Assembly (NCBI RefSeq): GCF_023336895.1
Contig: NZ_JAMBLT010000001.1
Location: 248,001-312,000, forward strand
DNA length: 64,000 nucleotides
Direction: 5' to 3'
Origin: Parasutterella secunda
GTDB lineage: Bacteria > Pseudomonadota > Gammaproteobacteria > Burkholderiales > Burkholderiaceae_F
Notes under the pieces: model-generated
What the model was told of the DNA's origin: nothing
Database searches by the model: none
The model's input: the letters and a program-made list of their open reading frames with translations, nothing else
Shown: positions 26,193 through 35,120 of the stretch, one piece after another
Position numbering within the stretch: the stretch's first letter is position 1
Layout: the number at the start of each line of letters is the position of its first letter
Program-made: the position numbers and the translations under genes

Positions 26193-26844
26193 ACTTTTTA
26201 AATCGCTCCATTACTTCTTGCATTTGAGCTTCAGACAACAACTTAGGTTCTCCGAGTTGACGAGTCAGTGTATACATGTGTGCTAAATTTTCAACTTCAT
26301 GAGCAAGCTTTAACGCAGCGCTCAAACTACCGCCTACGGCCAACACCCCATGGTGAGACAAAAGACAGGCATTTTCTTTTTCAAGAGCCTCTGCCGCGAT
26401 TTTTGCTAACTCTTCTGAGCCGAATAAGGCGTAGGGCGCGCATTTTATGCTATTGCCTCCGGCAACAGCCACCATGTAATGAAACGCCGGGATGCAAAGA
26501 TCTTGGCAGGCAAGAGCCGTGGCATACACCGAATGAGTGTGCACAATGGCACTGACATCTTGACGGTGACGATAAACTTCTGCGTGCATTAGCCACTCAC
26601 TTGAGGCTTTTCTTTGCTTAGCGAATTCTTCGTGCGGCAGACCATCCAGGGCTACAAAAACGATGTCCTGAGCAACAAGATCTTCATAGGCGATGCCTGT
26701 CGGTGTTATCCAAAAACCTTCTAATTCCCCAACTCGAGCACGCACGGAAACATTCCCGCTTTTATTAACATTAATGCCCAATGCATTCATGCTACGAGCG
26801 GTTTTAATAACAAGCTCTCTTAAATCTTTTTCCTGATGCACCAT
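26179..26844 (-). CDS. Class II aldolase (FucA/AraD-type), probable 5-deoxypentulose-phosphate aldolase
   Basis: A 221-residue zinc-dependent aldolase/adducin-family enzyme. Visible: the phosphate-site KSGNVSVRAR, catalytic Glu region SSEWLMHAEVYR, zinc ligands in VHTHSVYAT and the third His in SHHGVLAVG. With mtnA directly upstream (stop and start overlap as TAATG) the best reading is the DHAP shunt, where MtnA-type isomerase makes a 5-deoxyribulose or methylthioribulose 1-phosphate that this aldolase splits into DHAP and an aldehyde. A methylthioribulose-1-phosphate dehydratase (MtnB) of the same superfamily is the alternative. The kinase or phosphorylase is not in the window. Confidence 0.82.
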   Translation of the reverse strand: MVHQEKDLRELVIKTARSMNALGINVNKSGNVSVRARVGELEGFWITPTGIAYEDLVAQDIVFVALDGLPHEEFAKQRKASSEWLMHAEVYRHRQDVSAIVHTHSVYATALACQDLCIPAFHYMVAVAGGNSIKCAPYALFGSEELAKIAAEALEKENACLLSHHGVLAVGGSLSAALKLAHEVENLAHMYTLTRQLGEPKLLSEAQMQEVMERFKKYGQQ

Positions 26845-27941
26845 TACCCCCTAGCGTGAGCCCTTGCCCCTTCTGGGAATAGTCTTGTTAAAAACTCCGG
26901 TGCACATACGCCTCTTTCCGTGATAATTCCTGTCACCAATTTGGCAGGGGTTACATCAAAAGCCGGATTTTCAACATTGGTTTGCTCACTGATGATCCTG
27001 ACGTCACATGCATGGCCTTTTTTATCCAAGCCGCGAACAATCCGCAGCTCGTCTCCCGCTCGATTTTCTATTTTTATGCTGTGCTTGCCGTCTTGAATAG
27101 ACCAATCGATCGTTGACGACGGAGCCGCCACATAAAAGGGAACGTCCATATCTTTAGCTGCGAGCGCTTTTAGATAAGTTCCAACTTTGTTGGCCACGTC
27201 GCCAATAGCCGTAATTCGATCAGCCCCAACAATAACCGCATCGACTTCACGATGCTGCATCAGATGGCCTCCGGCATTATCCGCAATCACGGTGTGGGGG
27301 ATACCGACACCAGCCAATTCCCAAGCGGTCAACAATCCCTGTTCGCGAGGACGGGTTTCGTCAACCCAAACATGAAGCGGAATCCCCTGTTCAAACGCAA
27401 TGTACACGGCAGACAATGCGGTTCCGTAATCAACAGTTGCTAACCAACCGGCATTACAATGGGTAAGAATATTGACCGGTTCACGCTTACGGGCGTAGAT
27501 CTCCGCAATGACCTTCGCACCGTGAGTTCCGATGGCTCGATTAGTCAGAACATCGGCTTGAGTCATTTCCTTGGCCAGTTTATAGACCGCCGGCAAACGA
27601 TCCTTTTGCGGCAGTGAAATGACGCGTTTGACCACATGATCAACTGCCCATTGAAGGTTAACCGCGGTCGGGCGAGTCGCAATCAACTCACTTCTGACTT
27701 CATGAATAAAATCATCGCTCGCGTTATCGCGTATAGCCAACACAAGAGCCCAAACAGCGGCAATACCGATTAAGGGCGCGCCTCTTACTTTCATAGTCGC
27801 GATGGCATCTCGCACTTGTTGCCAATCATCAAGTCTTTCCTTCTTAAACTCGAAGGGCAACTTAGTTTGATCAATAATTCCTACGGCTTGACCATGTTCA
27901 ATTGACCAAATCGTACGGGTGGGGATGCCGTTGACTTTCAT
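26844..27941 (-). CDS. mtnA: S-methyl-5-thioribose-1-phosphate isomerase
   Basis: A 365-residue eIF2B-related isomerase that converts methylthioribose 1-phosphate (or 5-deoxyribose 1-phosphate) to the ribulose form. Motifs: MKVRGAPLIGIAA, THCNAGWLAT with the catalytic Cys, ADNAGGHLM, and VGADRITAIGDVANKVGT with the catalytic Asp. Length and order are those of MtnA. It leads a reverse-strand operon with the class II aldolase. Other methionine-salvage genes (mtnK, mtnC, mtnD) are absent here, which favours the DHAP shunt over full methionine salvage. Confidence 0.93.
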   Translation of the reverse strand: MKVNGIPTRTIWSIEHGQAVGIIDQTKLPFEFKKERLDDWQQVRDAIATMKVRGAPLIGIAAVWALVLAIRDNASDDFIHEVRSELIATRPTAVNLQWAVDHVVKRVISLPQKDRLPAVYKLAKEMTQADVLTNRAIGTHGAKVIAEIYARKREPVNILTHCNAGWLATVDYGTALSAVYIAFEQGIPLHVWVDETRPREQGLLTAWELAGVGIPHTVIADNAGGHLMQHREVDAVIVGADRITAIGDVANKVGTYLKALAAKDMDVPFYVAAPSSTIDWSIQDGKHSIKIENRAGDELRIVRGLDKKGHACDVRIISEQTNVENPAFDVTPAKLVTGIITERGVCAPEFLTRLFPEGARAHARG

Positions 27942-27984
27942 ATAAGACGTCCTGAAACTAGCTCTTAGTGAAAAAAAAGCTTCT

Positions 27985-28005
27985 TTCCCCTGTCAGACAA
28001 GGGAA
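27985..28005. promoter_or_regulatory. Nearly perfect 21-bp palindrome between mtnA and the acetyltransferase
   Basis: The site reads TTCCC-C-TGTC-A-GACA-A-GGGAA: both 5-bp outer arms and both 4-bp inner arms are complementary and only one symmetric pair (C/A) and the centre base fail. It lies 44 bases from the mtnA start and 150 from the divergent acetyltransferase gene. The GTC-A-GAC core recalls operators of FadR-type regulators. It is the strongest operator-like palindrome in the window. Confidence 0.6.
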
Positions 28006-28154
28006 TTGAAGGATATCTTCTAATTTTAGCAAAGCCTCTCTTATCACTTTGAGTAAAGTAGCTGATAGATGCAATATTTTCTTACGGAAAAATAGGGAGT
28101 TAGAGCTTTTTTGAGTAAAATTGAGGGGTTAATTTTTGCTCGAAAGATTCTCTA

Positions 28155-30833
28155 ATGGATACGTCCCATCAATTACGTGCAGCTTTGGCTCCTGAGAGTA
28201 TCGCCGTTATCGGCGCCAGTGATCGTGAAGCCTCTCGCGGAGCGCCGCTATGGAAAAACCTAATCAGTGCCGGTTTTAGCGGAAGAATTTATCCTGTTAA
28301 CCCCAAATACCGTTATTTAGGGGATATTCCTTGCTATCCAAGTATCAAAGCCATTGAAGACCACATTGATCTGGCTATTTTGGCCGTTCCCACAAAAACC
28401 ATTGAGAGCGTTCTGGAAGATATCGCCTCTCATGGCACTCATTGGATAGCTCTTGCCCCCAGTGATGCTTCCGTCACATCTGATTCGAATTGGCAAGCCA
28501 AAATTGTCAATAAGGCTCACGCTTTAGGGCTTCGCTTAATCGGAACCGACTGTCTGGGCATTATGCGCCCCAGCATGAATTTAAATGCTAGTTATTGGTC
28601 AGAGCTTCCGTTAGCCGGAAATGTCGGTTTTGCCGCTCAATCTGGCGTTATCGGCACTTCCCTTTTGGCAACTAAACGAATTCGAGATATTGGTTTCTCC
28701 ACGCTAATTAACACCGGCGATGAAATTGATGTTTCAATGAGTGAGGTCGTTGATTTTCTTGCTCAAGATAAAGAAACCGGTGTTATCGTTTTGCACATTG
28801 AAGGTATCCGAAATCCCAGAGAATTCTTCTCGGCTGTTCGAGAAGCGGCCAAACACAAACCGGTCATTGTCCTTCGGGGCGGGAAAAGCCTTCAAGCCTC
28901 GCAACTTCTGGCTAGCAGAATGGGAGTGCCCGCCGGCGACGACAAGGTTTTTAATGCCCTGTTGGAACGAGCCGGCGCCATTCGAGTCTACGGTCTCGAA
29001 GAAATGCTTTCTGCAATTGAAATTTTTGGTCAAAAACGCCTCCCCCGCAGCAATCGCGTAGGCATCATCAGTAACGGTAGCGGATTCGGTGTTCTCGCCG
29101 CTGATGCCGCCTCAGAGTGTGACGTGAAAATTGCCACTCTGAGTCGTACAACAACGGAAAAGTTACACAAGATTTTCGACAATCCGCTTCCGATGACTAA
29201 TCCCGTCGACTTATGGGCTGACGCGGATCCCAGACGAATAAAGCTTGCCGTCGATGCTTTAAATAAAGATGAGAATGTTGACGCCATCATCATTGTGACG
29301 GCTCCGACATTTGCTGCGCCACTTGAGCGAGTTTGCGATGCCATCGCTTACGCAACAGATGCCAGCTATAAACCCATCATCACCGCTTGGATTGGAGAGT
29401 CTCAAACCATTGCGGCCAAAAAACGGCTGAAAGACCATCCTATTACAGTTTTAAAAAGCCCTGAGAGTGCAATAAAAGCGTTTTCGTGGATGGCTCATTA
29501 CGCCCAGTCACGACGTTATCTTGCAGCCACAATCGCCTCTGAAAGCGACCCATTGCCTGCAGATGAAAGGGCTATCCGAAACATACTGGAAGAAAATAAG
29601 AGTAACGAGTGTTACAGCTTAAATGAGTTGCAAACAAAGAAGCTATTGGCTTGTCTGGGCTTAACAGCTGCCACCGGTATTCTTGTGCAATCTCCAATTG
29701 AAGCGGTTAATGCTGCTAAAAATTTAGGCTTTCCTGTTGTTATCAAAGCCATTGCCAAGGGCGTAATACACAAAAGTAATGTCGGCGGAGTCGCGCTGGA
29801 CCTCAAAACTGAAGAGGATGTTTTGAAAGCGAGCCAAAGCATTTTGGAAAGCGTTAAAAATAGGGCCCCTTACGCTCAATTAGAGGGACTTTATATCCAG
29901 CGTTACATCCGTCAACCTCATGGACGGGAAGTCAAAATTACCGTTCATACAGATTCTCGCTTCGGACCTGTTATCAGCTTTGGCGCTGGCGGCCATATGG
30001 GAGACATCTACAAGGACGATGTCTGTGAACTGCTTCCACTGACCAAGCCATTGGCTGCCGCACTCATCGAGAAGCCGACCGTAAGCACTTACCTCGGTGA
30101 TTTCCGAGGTATGCCTGCTGCCAATAAAGAAGCTCTGGCTCAAATTTTGATGAGAATTTCCAAGCTCGTCACCGATTTCCCGCTTATCCGTGATCTAACG
30201 ATTGATCCGCTTTTAGTCGATGAAGGTGGCTGTATTGTGTTAGACGCTCATATTGGCATATCTCCCAATAACTTAGACAAAGACGCATTGGCCTCCCACT
30301 TGACTTTAGCGCCGGAGCCATCTATCGATTCTGCTTGGCGAGACATCAAGGGCGGACAAGTATCACTTCGCAGTATCCATGCTCAAGACTACGACTCTCT
30401 TCGTGACTTCTTGAAGCGACTTTCGCCTCAAACAACTTACTTGCGACTGCACATCTCTTCCAATGAGTTGGCTAGAGAAAAACTGATTGAACTCACAAAT
30501 ATTGATTACAACAGAGAAGTAGCGATTGTTGCGTGTGACACCGAAGAGCCTGATCTCATTCATGGCGTTGCTCGTTTTAAGCGTATGCCTGGAACATCAT
30601 TTGCAGAGTTCGGTGTAGTTGTTGAAGATGAATGGCAGCGGCGCGGTTTGGCCTCATTACTCATGAAAGAGCTTATCGAACAAGCAAAAATTATGAAACT
30701 TACTGTCCTCATCGGTTATGTTTTACGCGGCAATGACGGGATGTTCGCATTAATGGATTCGCTCGGATTTGTCCGCCATGAGGATGAAACTCTTGACGAT
30801 GCTTTCGTTGTCTACACGCTGAATTTAGAGTGA
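28155..30833 (+). CDS. Pat/YfiQ-type protein lysine acetyltransferase (acyl-CoA synthetase ADP-forming fused to GNAT)
   Basis: An 892-residue protein with four parts in the order of bacterial Pat/Pka: a CoA-binding Rossmann domain (IAVIGASDREASRGA), a succinyl-CoA-ligase-like domain (GNVGFAAQSGVIGTSLL, IISNGSGFGVLAADA), an ATP-grasp-like domain (FPVVIKAIAKGVIHKSNVGG) and a C-terminal GNAT domain (AEFGVVVEDEWQRRGLASLL, acetyl-CoA loop RRGLAS). Such enzymes acetylate lysines in acetyl-CoA synthetase and other metabolic proteins. The large part is thought to be regulatory. The length matches E. coli YfiQ (886). It heads a probable operon with an enoyl-CoA hydratase 6 bases downstream. Confidence 0.9.
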   Translation: MDTSHQLRAALAPESIAVIGASDREASRGAPLWKNLISAGFSGRIYPVNPKYRYLGDIPCYPSIKAIEDHIDLAILAVPTKTIESVLEDIASHGTHWIALAPSDASVTSDSNWQAKIVNKAHALGLRLIGTDCLGIMRPSMNLNASYWSELPLAGNVGFAAQSGVIGTSLLATKRIRDIGFSTLINTGDEIDVSMSEVVDFLAQDKETGVIVLHIEGIRNPREFFSAVREAAKHKPVIVLRGGKSLQASQLLASRMGVPAGDDKVFNALLERAGAIRVYGLEEMLSAIEIFGQKRLPRSNRVGIISNGSGFGVLAADAASECDVKIATLSRTTTEKLHKIFDNPLPMTNPVDLWADADPRRIKLAVDALNKDENVDAIIIVTAPTFAAPLERVCDAIAYATDASYKPIITAWIGESQTIAAKKRLKDHPITVLKSPESAIKAFSWMAHYAQSRRYLAATIASESDPLPADERAIRNILEENKSNECYSLNELQTKKLLACLGLTAATGILVQSPIEAVNAAKNLGFPVVIKAIAKGVIHKSNVGGVALDLKTEEDVLKASQSILESVKNRAPYAQLEGLYIQRYIRQPHGREVKITVHTDSRFGPVISFGAGGHMGDIYKDDVCELLPLTKPLAAALIEKPTVSTYLGDFRGMPAANKEALAQILMRISKLVTDFPLIRDLTIDPLLVDEGGCIVLDAHIGISPNNLDKDALASHLTLAPEPSIDSAWRDIKGGQVSLRSIHAQDYDSLRDFLKRLSPQTTYLRLHISSNELAREKLIELTNIDYNREVAIVACDTEEPDLIHGVARFKRMPGTSFAEFGVVVEDEWQRRGLASLLMKELIEQAKIMKLTVLIGYVLRGNDGMFALMDSLGFVRHEDETLDDAFVVYTLNLE

Positions 30834-30839
30834 GAAAAT

Positions 30840-31607
30840 ATGTCTGATTTAACTGTCAGTGTACAAAACGGTATTTGTCATTTAGTGATTTCTCGCCCGG
30901 CTAAACGCAACACAATTGATGCGGCAACATGTTTGAGTTGGGTAAAAGTTTTGGCACAAGCCCAAAAAGATGATGCTGTTCGCTGTGTGATCATAAGCGG
31001 CGAGGAGACTGTCTTTTGCGCCGGTGCAGATCTTCAAGAATCATTACACAGAGATGAAAAGATTCAACAGGCCTACGATGCACTCATTGAATCGATGATC
31101 GCCTTTGATAAACCGATTTTGGCTGCCGTCCAAGGCCCTGCTGTTGGACTAGGCGTAGCCATTCTTTGCTTCTGTGACATGGTTTACTGCGGAGAAAAAA
31201 GCCTTTTTTCAGTCCCCTTTACTGCATTAGGCCTGACACCGGAATTCGGACTGACATTTAGCCTTTGTGAAAAAGCAGGCTTTAAGAAGGCAATGGAAAA
31301 ATTATTGCTTAGTGAACCAATTTCTGCCTTTGAAGCGTTGCAAATGGGAATTGTCACCTCAGTCTTTAAGGATGAGGATGTATTAAAAGAGACGCTTGCT
31401 CGTGCCGCTCGTTTAACCGTACTGCCTCCGGGAAGTCTTAGAGCTACCAAAGCCCTAATGAGAAAACATCAAGGGATCGCTATTCGTGAAGCATTAAATG
31501 CAGAGCACGATGCATTGACCCAAAGGCTTCAAAGCGATGAAGTCAAAGAAGCGTGTCGAGCCTTTGAAGAAGGCCGTAAACCCGACTTCAGCGTCAGCTC
31601 CCACTAG
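30840..31607 (+). CDS. Enoyl-CoA hydratase/isomerase family protein
   Basis: A 255-residue crotonase-fold enzyme. Seen: NGICHLVISRPAKRNTID, the oxyanion segment SGEETVFCAGADLQE and the second oxyanion strand AAVQGPAVGLGVAILCFCDMVY. The positions of the two catalytic glutamates of true hydratases are not both kept (GLTPEFGL holds one), so it may act as an isomerase or on another acyl-CoA. It follows the acetyltransferase by 6 bases and precedes an ABC ATPase. Confidence 0.87.
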   Translation: MSDLTVSVQNGICHLVISRPAKRNTIDAATCLSWVKVLAQAQKDDAVRCVIISGEETVFCAGADLQESLHRDEKIQQAYDALIESMIAFDKPILAAVQGPAVGLGVAILCFCDMVYCGEKSLFSVPFTALGLTPEFGLTFSLCEKAGFKKAMEKLLLSEPISAFEALQMGIVTSVFKDEDVLKETLARAARLTVLPPGSLRATKALMRKHQGIAIREALNAEHDALTQRLQSDEVKEACRAFEEGRKPDFSVSSH

Positions 31608-31618
31608 GAGAATAAATA

Positions 31619-32356
31619 ATGGCAATGATTGAAATTCAACATGTCAGCAAATGGTACGGCGAAAACTTCCAAGTCCTTAAGGATTGCACCGCCAGTGTTG
31701 AAAAAGGCGAAGTGGTCGTTGTCTGCGGTCCGTCCGGCTCCGGGAAATCAACGCTGATTAAGACCGTAAACGGACTAGAGCCTTTTCAGGAAGGCAGAAT
31801 CATTGTCAATGGCATTGATGTCGGCAATCCCAAAACAAATTTGCCGAAATTGCGACAACATATCGGGATGGTTTTCCAACATTTTGAACTTTTCCCCCAC
31901 CTCTCCATCATCGACAACCTGACTTTAGCGCAAATGAAAGTGCTAGGTAGAAGCAGGGATGAAGCAACAGAAAGGGGGTTAGGTCTCCTAGAACGCGTCC
32001 ATTTATCTCAACAAGCCTTGAAATTCCCCGGTCAACTCTCAGGCGGTCAGCAGCAACGTGTCGCCATCGCCCGAGCGTTGGCAATGGATCCCGTCTGCAT
32101 GTTGTTTGATGAGCCAACCTCTGCACTTGATCCTGAAATGATTAACGAGGTACTCGATGTCATGGTGGAACTCGCTCAAGACGGCATGACAATGATGGTT
32201 GTTACTCATGAAATGGGATTTGCCAGACGCGTTGCTGACAGAGTCTTATTTATGGAAAGCGGTGAGATTCTGGAAAATGCCCCGACACAAGAATTCTTCA
32301 CTCAACCTAAGAGTGAAAGAGCCGTACAATTTCTATCAAAAATTCTCAATCACTAA
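31619..32356 (+). CDS. Polar amino-acid-type ABC transporter ATPase (GlnQ-like), solitary
   Basis: A 245-residue ATPase of the GlnQ/HisP/GltL class: Walker [11 protein letters not shown]-loop FQHFELFPHLS, signature LSGGQQQR, Walker B MLFDEPTSALDPEM and switch His in VVTHEMGFA. These proteins energise amino-acid uptake with a permease and a binding protein, none of which is adjacent. The AGGAG site 8 bases upstream sets the start. It must partner with a permease encoded elsewhere or is a remnant of a former operon. Confidence 0.92.
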   Translation: MAMIEIQHVSKWYGENFQVLKDCTASVEKGEVVVVCGPSGSGKSTLIKTVNGLEPFQEGRIIVNGIDVGNPKTNLPKLRQHIGMVFQHFELFPHLSIIDNLTLAQMKVLGRSRDEATERGLGLLERVHLSQQALKFPGQLSGGQQQRVAIARALAMDPVCMLFDEPTSALDPEMINEVLDVMVELAQDGMTMMVVTHEMGFARRVADRVLFMESGEILENAPTQEFFTQPKSERAVQFLSKILNH

Positions 32357-32413
32357 GAAAAAAATAATGAATACGCTGAGTTATGATTGGGAAAGTAGAA
32401 GGATCTTTTAATA

Positions 32414-33400
32414 ATGATTGAGCACGCTCACACAAATAATTCCACCTTAGCACTAGCCAGAACGGTTTTAAGCAGAGAAGCCGAAGCTCTGACTAACCTC
32501 GCCGATCGTTTAGGCGATACTTTTTTAAAAGCCGTGCAATGTCTTTTAAATTGTAAAGGGCGTGTTGTTGTATCCGGCGTTGGCAAAAGTGGCCATATCG
32601 GTTGCAAACTGGCTGCGACGTTAGCCTCTACTGGGACACCTGCCTTTTTCGTTCATGCGGGTGAGGCTGCCCACGGTGATCTTGGAATGATCACGAAAGA
32701 CGATGTCGTCATCGCCATTTCCAACTCTGGGACGACTAATGAACTTTTAACCATTGTTCCGGTTATCAAGCGCGAGGGAACTCCCCTGATTGCCATGACA
32801 AGCGCGCCAGATAGTGCACTGGCTAAATATGCTGATATTCACTTAGATGTCGGTGTCAGACAAGAGGCTTGTCCTCTTGGTCTGGCTCCGACCACCAGTA
32901 CAACGGCAACACTTGCGTTGGGAGATGCTTTGGCAGTTGCCTGCCTTCAAGCCAAGGGATTCACCTCGAATGACTTTGCGCGTTCGCACCCCGGTGGTGC
33001 CTTAGGTCGCCGATTACTGATTCATGTTTCCGATGTCATGAGAACCGGCGAAAAGGTACCCAGCGTACTCAATACGGTGTCTGTTTTGGATGCTGTGCGC
33101 GAAATTACGCTCAAGCGCATCGGCATGACTGCCATCGTCGACAAAGACAATTGTGTTCAAGGTATCTTTACCGAAGGCGATTTGAGACGACTGATTGAGC
33201 GAATGGGCGACATTCGCCAAGTCTGCATCGCCGATGTTATGACTCCCAGTCCCAAAACGATTGCGAAGACTGCGTTGGCCGCTGAGGCTGCCCACATTCT
33301 TGATCGTTCTCTTTGTAATCAATTGCTGGTCGTTGATGAAGCAAACCACCTCATCGGTGCATTGCATATTCACGATCTTATGACAGCCAAAGTACTATGA
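32414..33400 (+). CDS. kdsD: D-arabinose-5-phosphate isomerase
   Basis: A 328-residue KpsF/GutQ/KdsD enzyme that converts ribulose 5-phosphate to arabinose 5-phosphate, first step of Kdo synthesis for lipid A-core LPS. A SIS domain comes first (VVSGVGKSGHIGCKLAATLAS; the SNSGTTNE phosphate loop; SHPGGALGRRL) and two CBS domains follow from about residue 205 (VSDVMRTGEKVP, IADVMTPSPKTI). It opens the LPS-transport gene block and overlaps kdsC by four bases. Confidence 0.95.
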   Translation: MIEHAHTNNSTLALARTVLSREAEALTNLADRLGDTFLKAVQCLLNCKGRVVVSGVGKSGHIGCKLAATLASTGTPAFFVHAGEAAHGDLGMITKDDVVIAISNSGTTNELLTIVPVIKREGTPLIAMTSAPDSALAKYADIHLDVGVRQEACPLGLAPTTSTTATLALGDALAVACLQAKGFTSNDFARSHPGGALGRRLLIHVSDVMRTGEKVPSVLNTVSVLDAVREITLKRIGMTAIVDKDNCVQGIFTEGDLRRLIERMGDIRQVCIADVMTPSPKTIAKTALAAEAAHILDRSLCNQLLVVDEANHLIGALHIHDLMTAKVL

Positions 33401-33948
33401 CACTCACAGAAAAAGCTAGAAAAATTAAGTTACTGATTTGCGATGTCGATGGTGTTTTAACTGACGGTAAAATTTACATCGGTAACGAAGGCGAGTTGTT
33501 CAAGGCTTTCGATGTTAAGGATGGCCTCGGCATCAAGATGCTGTTGGCTAATGGCATTGATGTTGCGATCCTAACGGCCAGAAGCTCTGAAATTCTCAAA
33601 CGTCGCACGCATGAATTGGGCATCACCAATGTCCTTCAGGGACAGCGCGACAAGGTAAAGGGACTTGGAGAACTTCTCACTGCCACGGGGTTGTCGCCCG
33701 AAGAAATCGCTTACATTGGCGACGATTTGCCTGATTACGCCGTTATCCAAAAGGTAGGCTTAGCCGCTTGCCCAAGCAACGCCGTTGAAGAAATTGTTCA
33801 ATTGGCCGATTTTAAGAGCCAATACAGTGGAGGAGCCGGTGCTGTTAGAGAATTGGCAGAGTTCATTTTGAAGACTCAAGGAAAATGGGAAAGTACTTTG
33901 GAAAAAATGTTCCTACACCCTGATCCTAACGACAAGCATCGCTACTAA
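33397..33948 (+). CDS. kdsC: 3-deoxy-D-manno-octulosonate-8-phosphate phosphatase
   Basis: A 183-residue HAD-type phosphatase that releases Kdo from Kdo-8-phosphate. The nucleophile motif is LLICDVDGVLTDG (Asp-x-Asp), motif II is ILTARSSE, and the acidic motif IV is YIGDDLPDY. Length fits tetrameric KdsC without cap domain. Coupled to kdsD by ATGA overlap. Confidence 0.95.
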   Translation: MTLTEKARKIKLLICDVDGVLTDGKIYIGNEGELFKAFDVKDGLGIKMLLANGIDVAILTARSSEILKRRTHELGITNVLQGQRDKVKGLGELLTATGLSPEEIAYIGDDLPDYAVIQKVGLAACPSNAVEEIVQLADFKSQYSGGAGAVRELAEFILKTQGKWESTLEKMFLHPDPNDKHRY

Positions 33949-33960
33949 TTGAGAGAAAGA

Positions 33961-34548
33961 ATGCGAGAAAGACTGACTGCCATTATCGCCATTATTTTGT
34001 TGCTGCTTCTCATTGCGGCCAGCTACTGGTACGCCATGCAGGCCTCTTTTAGCAAATTGCGATACATCCCGAGTGAAGAATCTCCAGATTTCATCGCTTC
34101 TGAAGCAACTATTGTTACGTTTGATGAAAACGGCGTTGCCAAAAATCGCTTACAGGCTGAAGAATTTCGGCATTTTTCCAATGATTCCATCACTATGGTT
34201 AAACCCCAGGCTACAACCGTCTCTCCTGATGAACCGATTACACACGCCCAAGCTTTAAAGGGACATAGCAGTGATGCAGGAGAAACTTTTGTGTTTGAGG
34301 GTGATGTCGTTGCCTCAAGAGCGGCCAGTGGTCAAACTGCCGCTACTCGCCTTGAAACCCAAAGCATGACGGTATACACAGACACTAATCGCTACGAAAC
34401 GGATGACAAGGTCGATATATTCAGCGGCAACGACAGAACTCATGGTACGGGGATGGTTTTTGACAATATGTCCCGAACTGTTGAACTGAAAAGCCGAGTT
34501 ACTACGGTGATAGAACCACAGGGAAGCTCAAAGAACTTGCTTCCTTAA
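33961..34548 (+). CDS. lptC: LPS export protein LptC
   Basis: A 195-residue bitopic protein: one N-terminal membrane helix (LTAIIAIILLLLLIAASYWYA) and a periplasmic beta-jellyroll (NGVAKNRLQAEEFRHF, ITHAQALKGHSSDAGETFVFEG). LptC passes LPS from the LptB2FG extractor to LptA. Position between kdsC and lptA supports the call more than its weakly conserved sequence. The ATG at 33961 with a GAGAGAAAG upstream is preferred; an in-frame TTG at 33949 directly after the kdsC stop is possible. Confidence 0.9.
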   Translation: MRERLTAIIAIILLLLLIAASYWYAMQASFSKLRYIPSEESPDFIASEATIVTFDENGVAKNRLQAEEFRHFSNDSITMVKPQATTVSPDEPITHAQALKGHSSDAGETFVFEGDVVASRAASGQTAATRLETQSMTVYTDTNRYETDDKVDIFSGNDRTHGTGMVFDNMSRTVELKSRVTTVIEPQGSSKNLLP

Positions 34549-34565
34549 ACACCCCAGGATTTGAG

Positions 34566-35084
34566 ATGAAATTTTTAACTGTTTTTGCTCTGCTTTTAGC
34601 TTTAGTCGTTCCGACCGTGCAGGCCGAAAGCCGTGATAGAGAAAAACCCATTGAGATTCAAGCTGATCACTTTTTTGGCGATGAATTGAAACAGGTCGCC
34701 ACTTATACCGGTTCAGTTAAAGTTGATCAGGGGACTATGCGTTTAACCGGACAAAAATTAGTGCTTCAGGAAACCGCTCAAGGCTACAAAAAAGGAACAC
34801 TCACCGGAGAATTAGCAACTTTTCGCCAAAAACGAGATCCCAAAACAAAGGGAATTGAGGAATGGGTCTCTGGCAAGGCTGAGCAAATCGTTTATGAGGA
34901 ACGTACCGGCATTATTACCCTTACAGGCAAGGCACTGGTTGAACGATCCGAAAACGGAGTCGTTAAGGATCGTGCAAGGGGGAATAAAATTGTCTACGAT
35001 ACAATCCGCTCACGTACAATTATCCAAGGTAGCGAAGGCGGGCGAGCCAGTACCGTTATAGCTCCACGCAGCAGTACTCGCTAA
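34566..35084 (+). CDS. lptA: LPS transport periplasmic protein LptA
   Basis: A 172-residue periplasmic protein with signal peptide (MKFLTVFALLLALVVPTVQA) and an OstA-type jellyroll: PIEIQADHFFGDELKQVATY, GSVKVDQGTMRLTGQKL and RARGNKIVYD. It polymerises into the bridge that carries LPS across the periplasm between LptC and LptD. 17 bases after lptC. Confidence 0.93.
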   Translation: MKFLTVFALLLALVVPTVQAESRDREKPIEIQADHFFGDELKQVATYTGSVKVDQGTMRLTGQKLVLQETAQGYKKGTLTGELATFRQKRDPKTKGIEEWVSGKAEQIVYEERTGIITLTGKALVERSENGVVKDRARGNKIVYDTIRSRTIIQGSEGGRASTVIAPRSSTR

Positions 35085-35120
35085 TGCTCAGTCGTACATT
35101 TACCAAAAAGGATTCCGATA

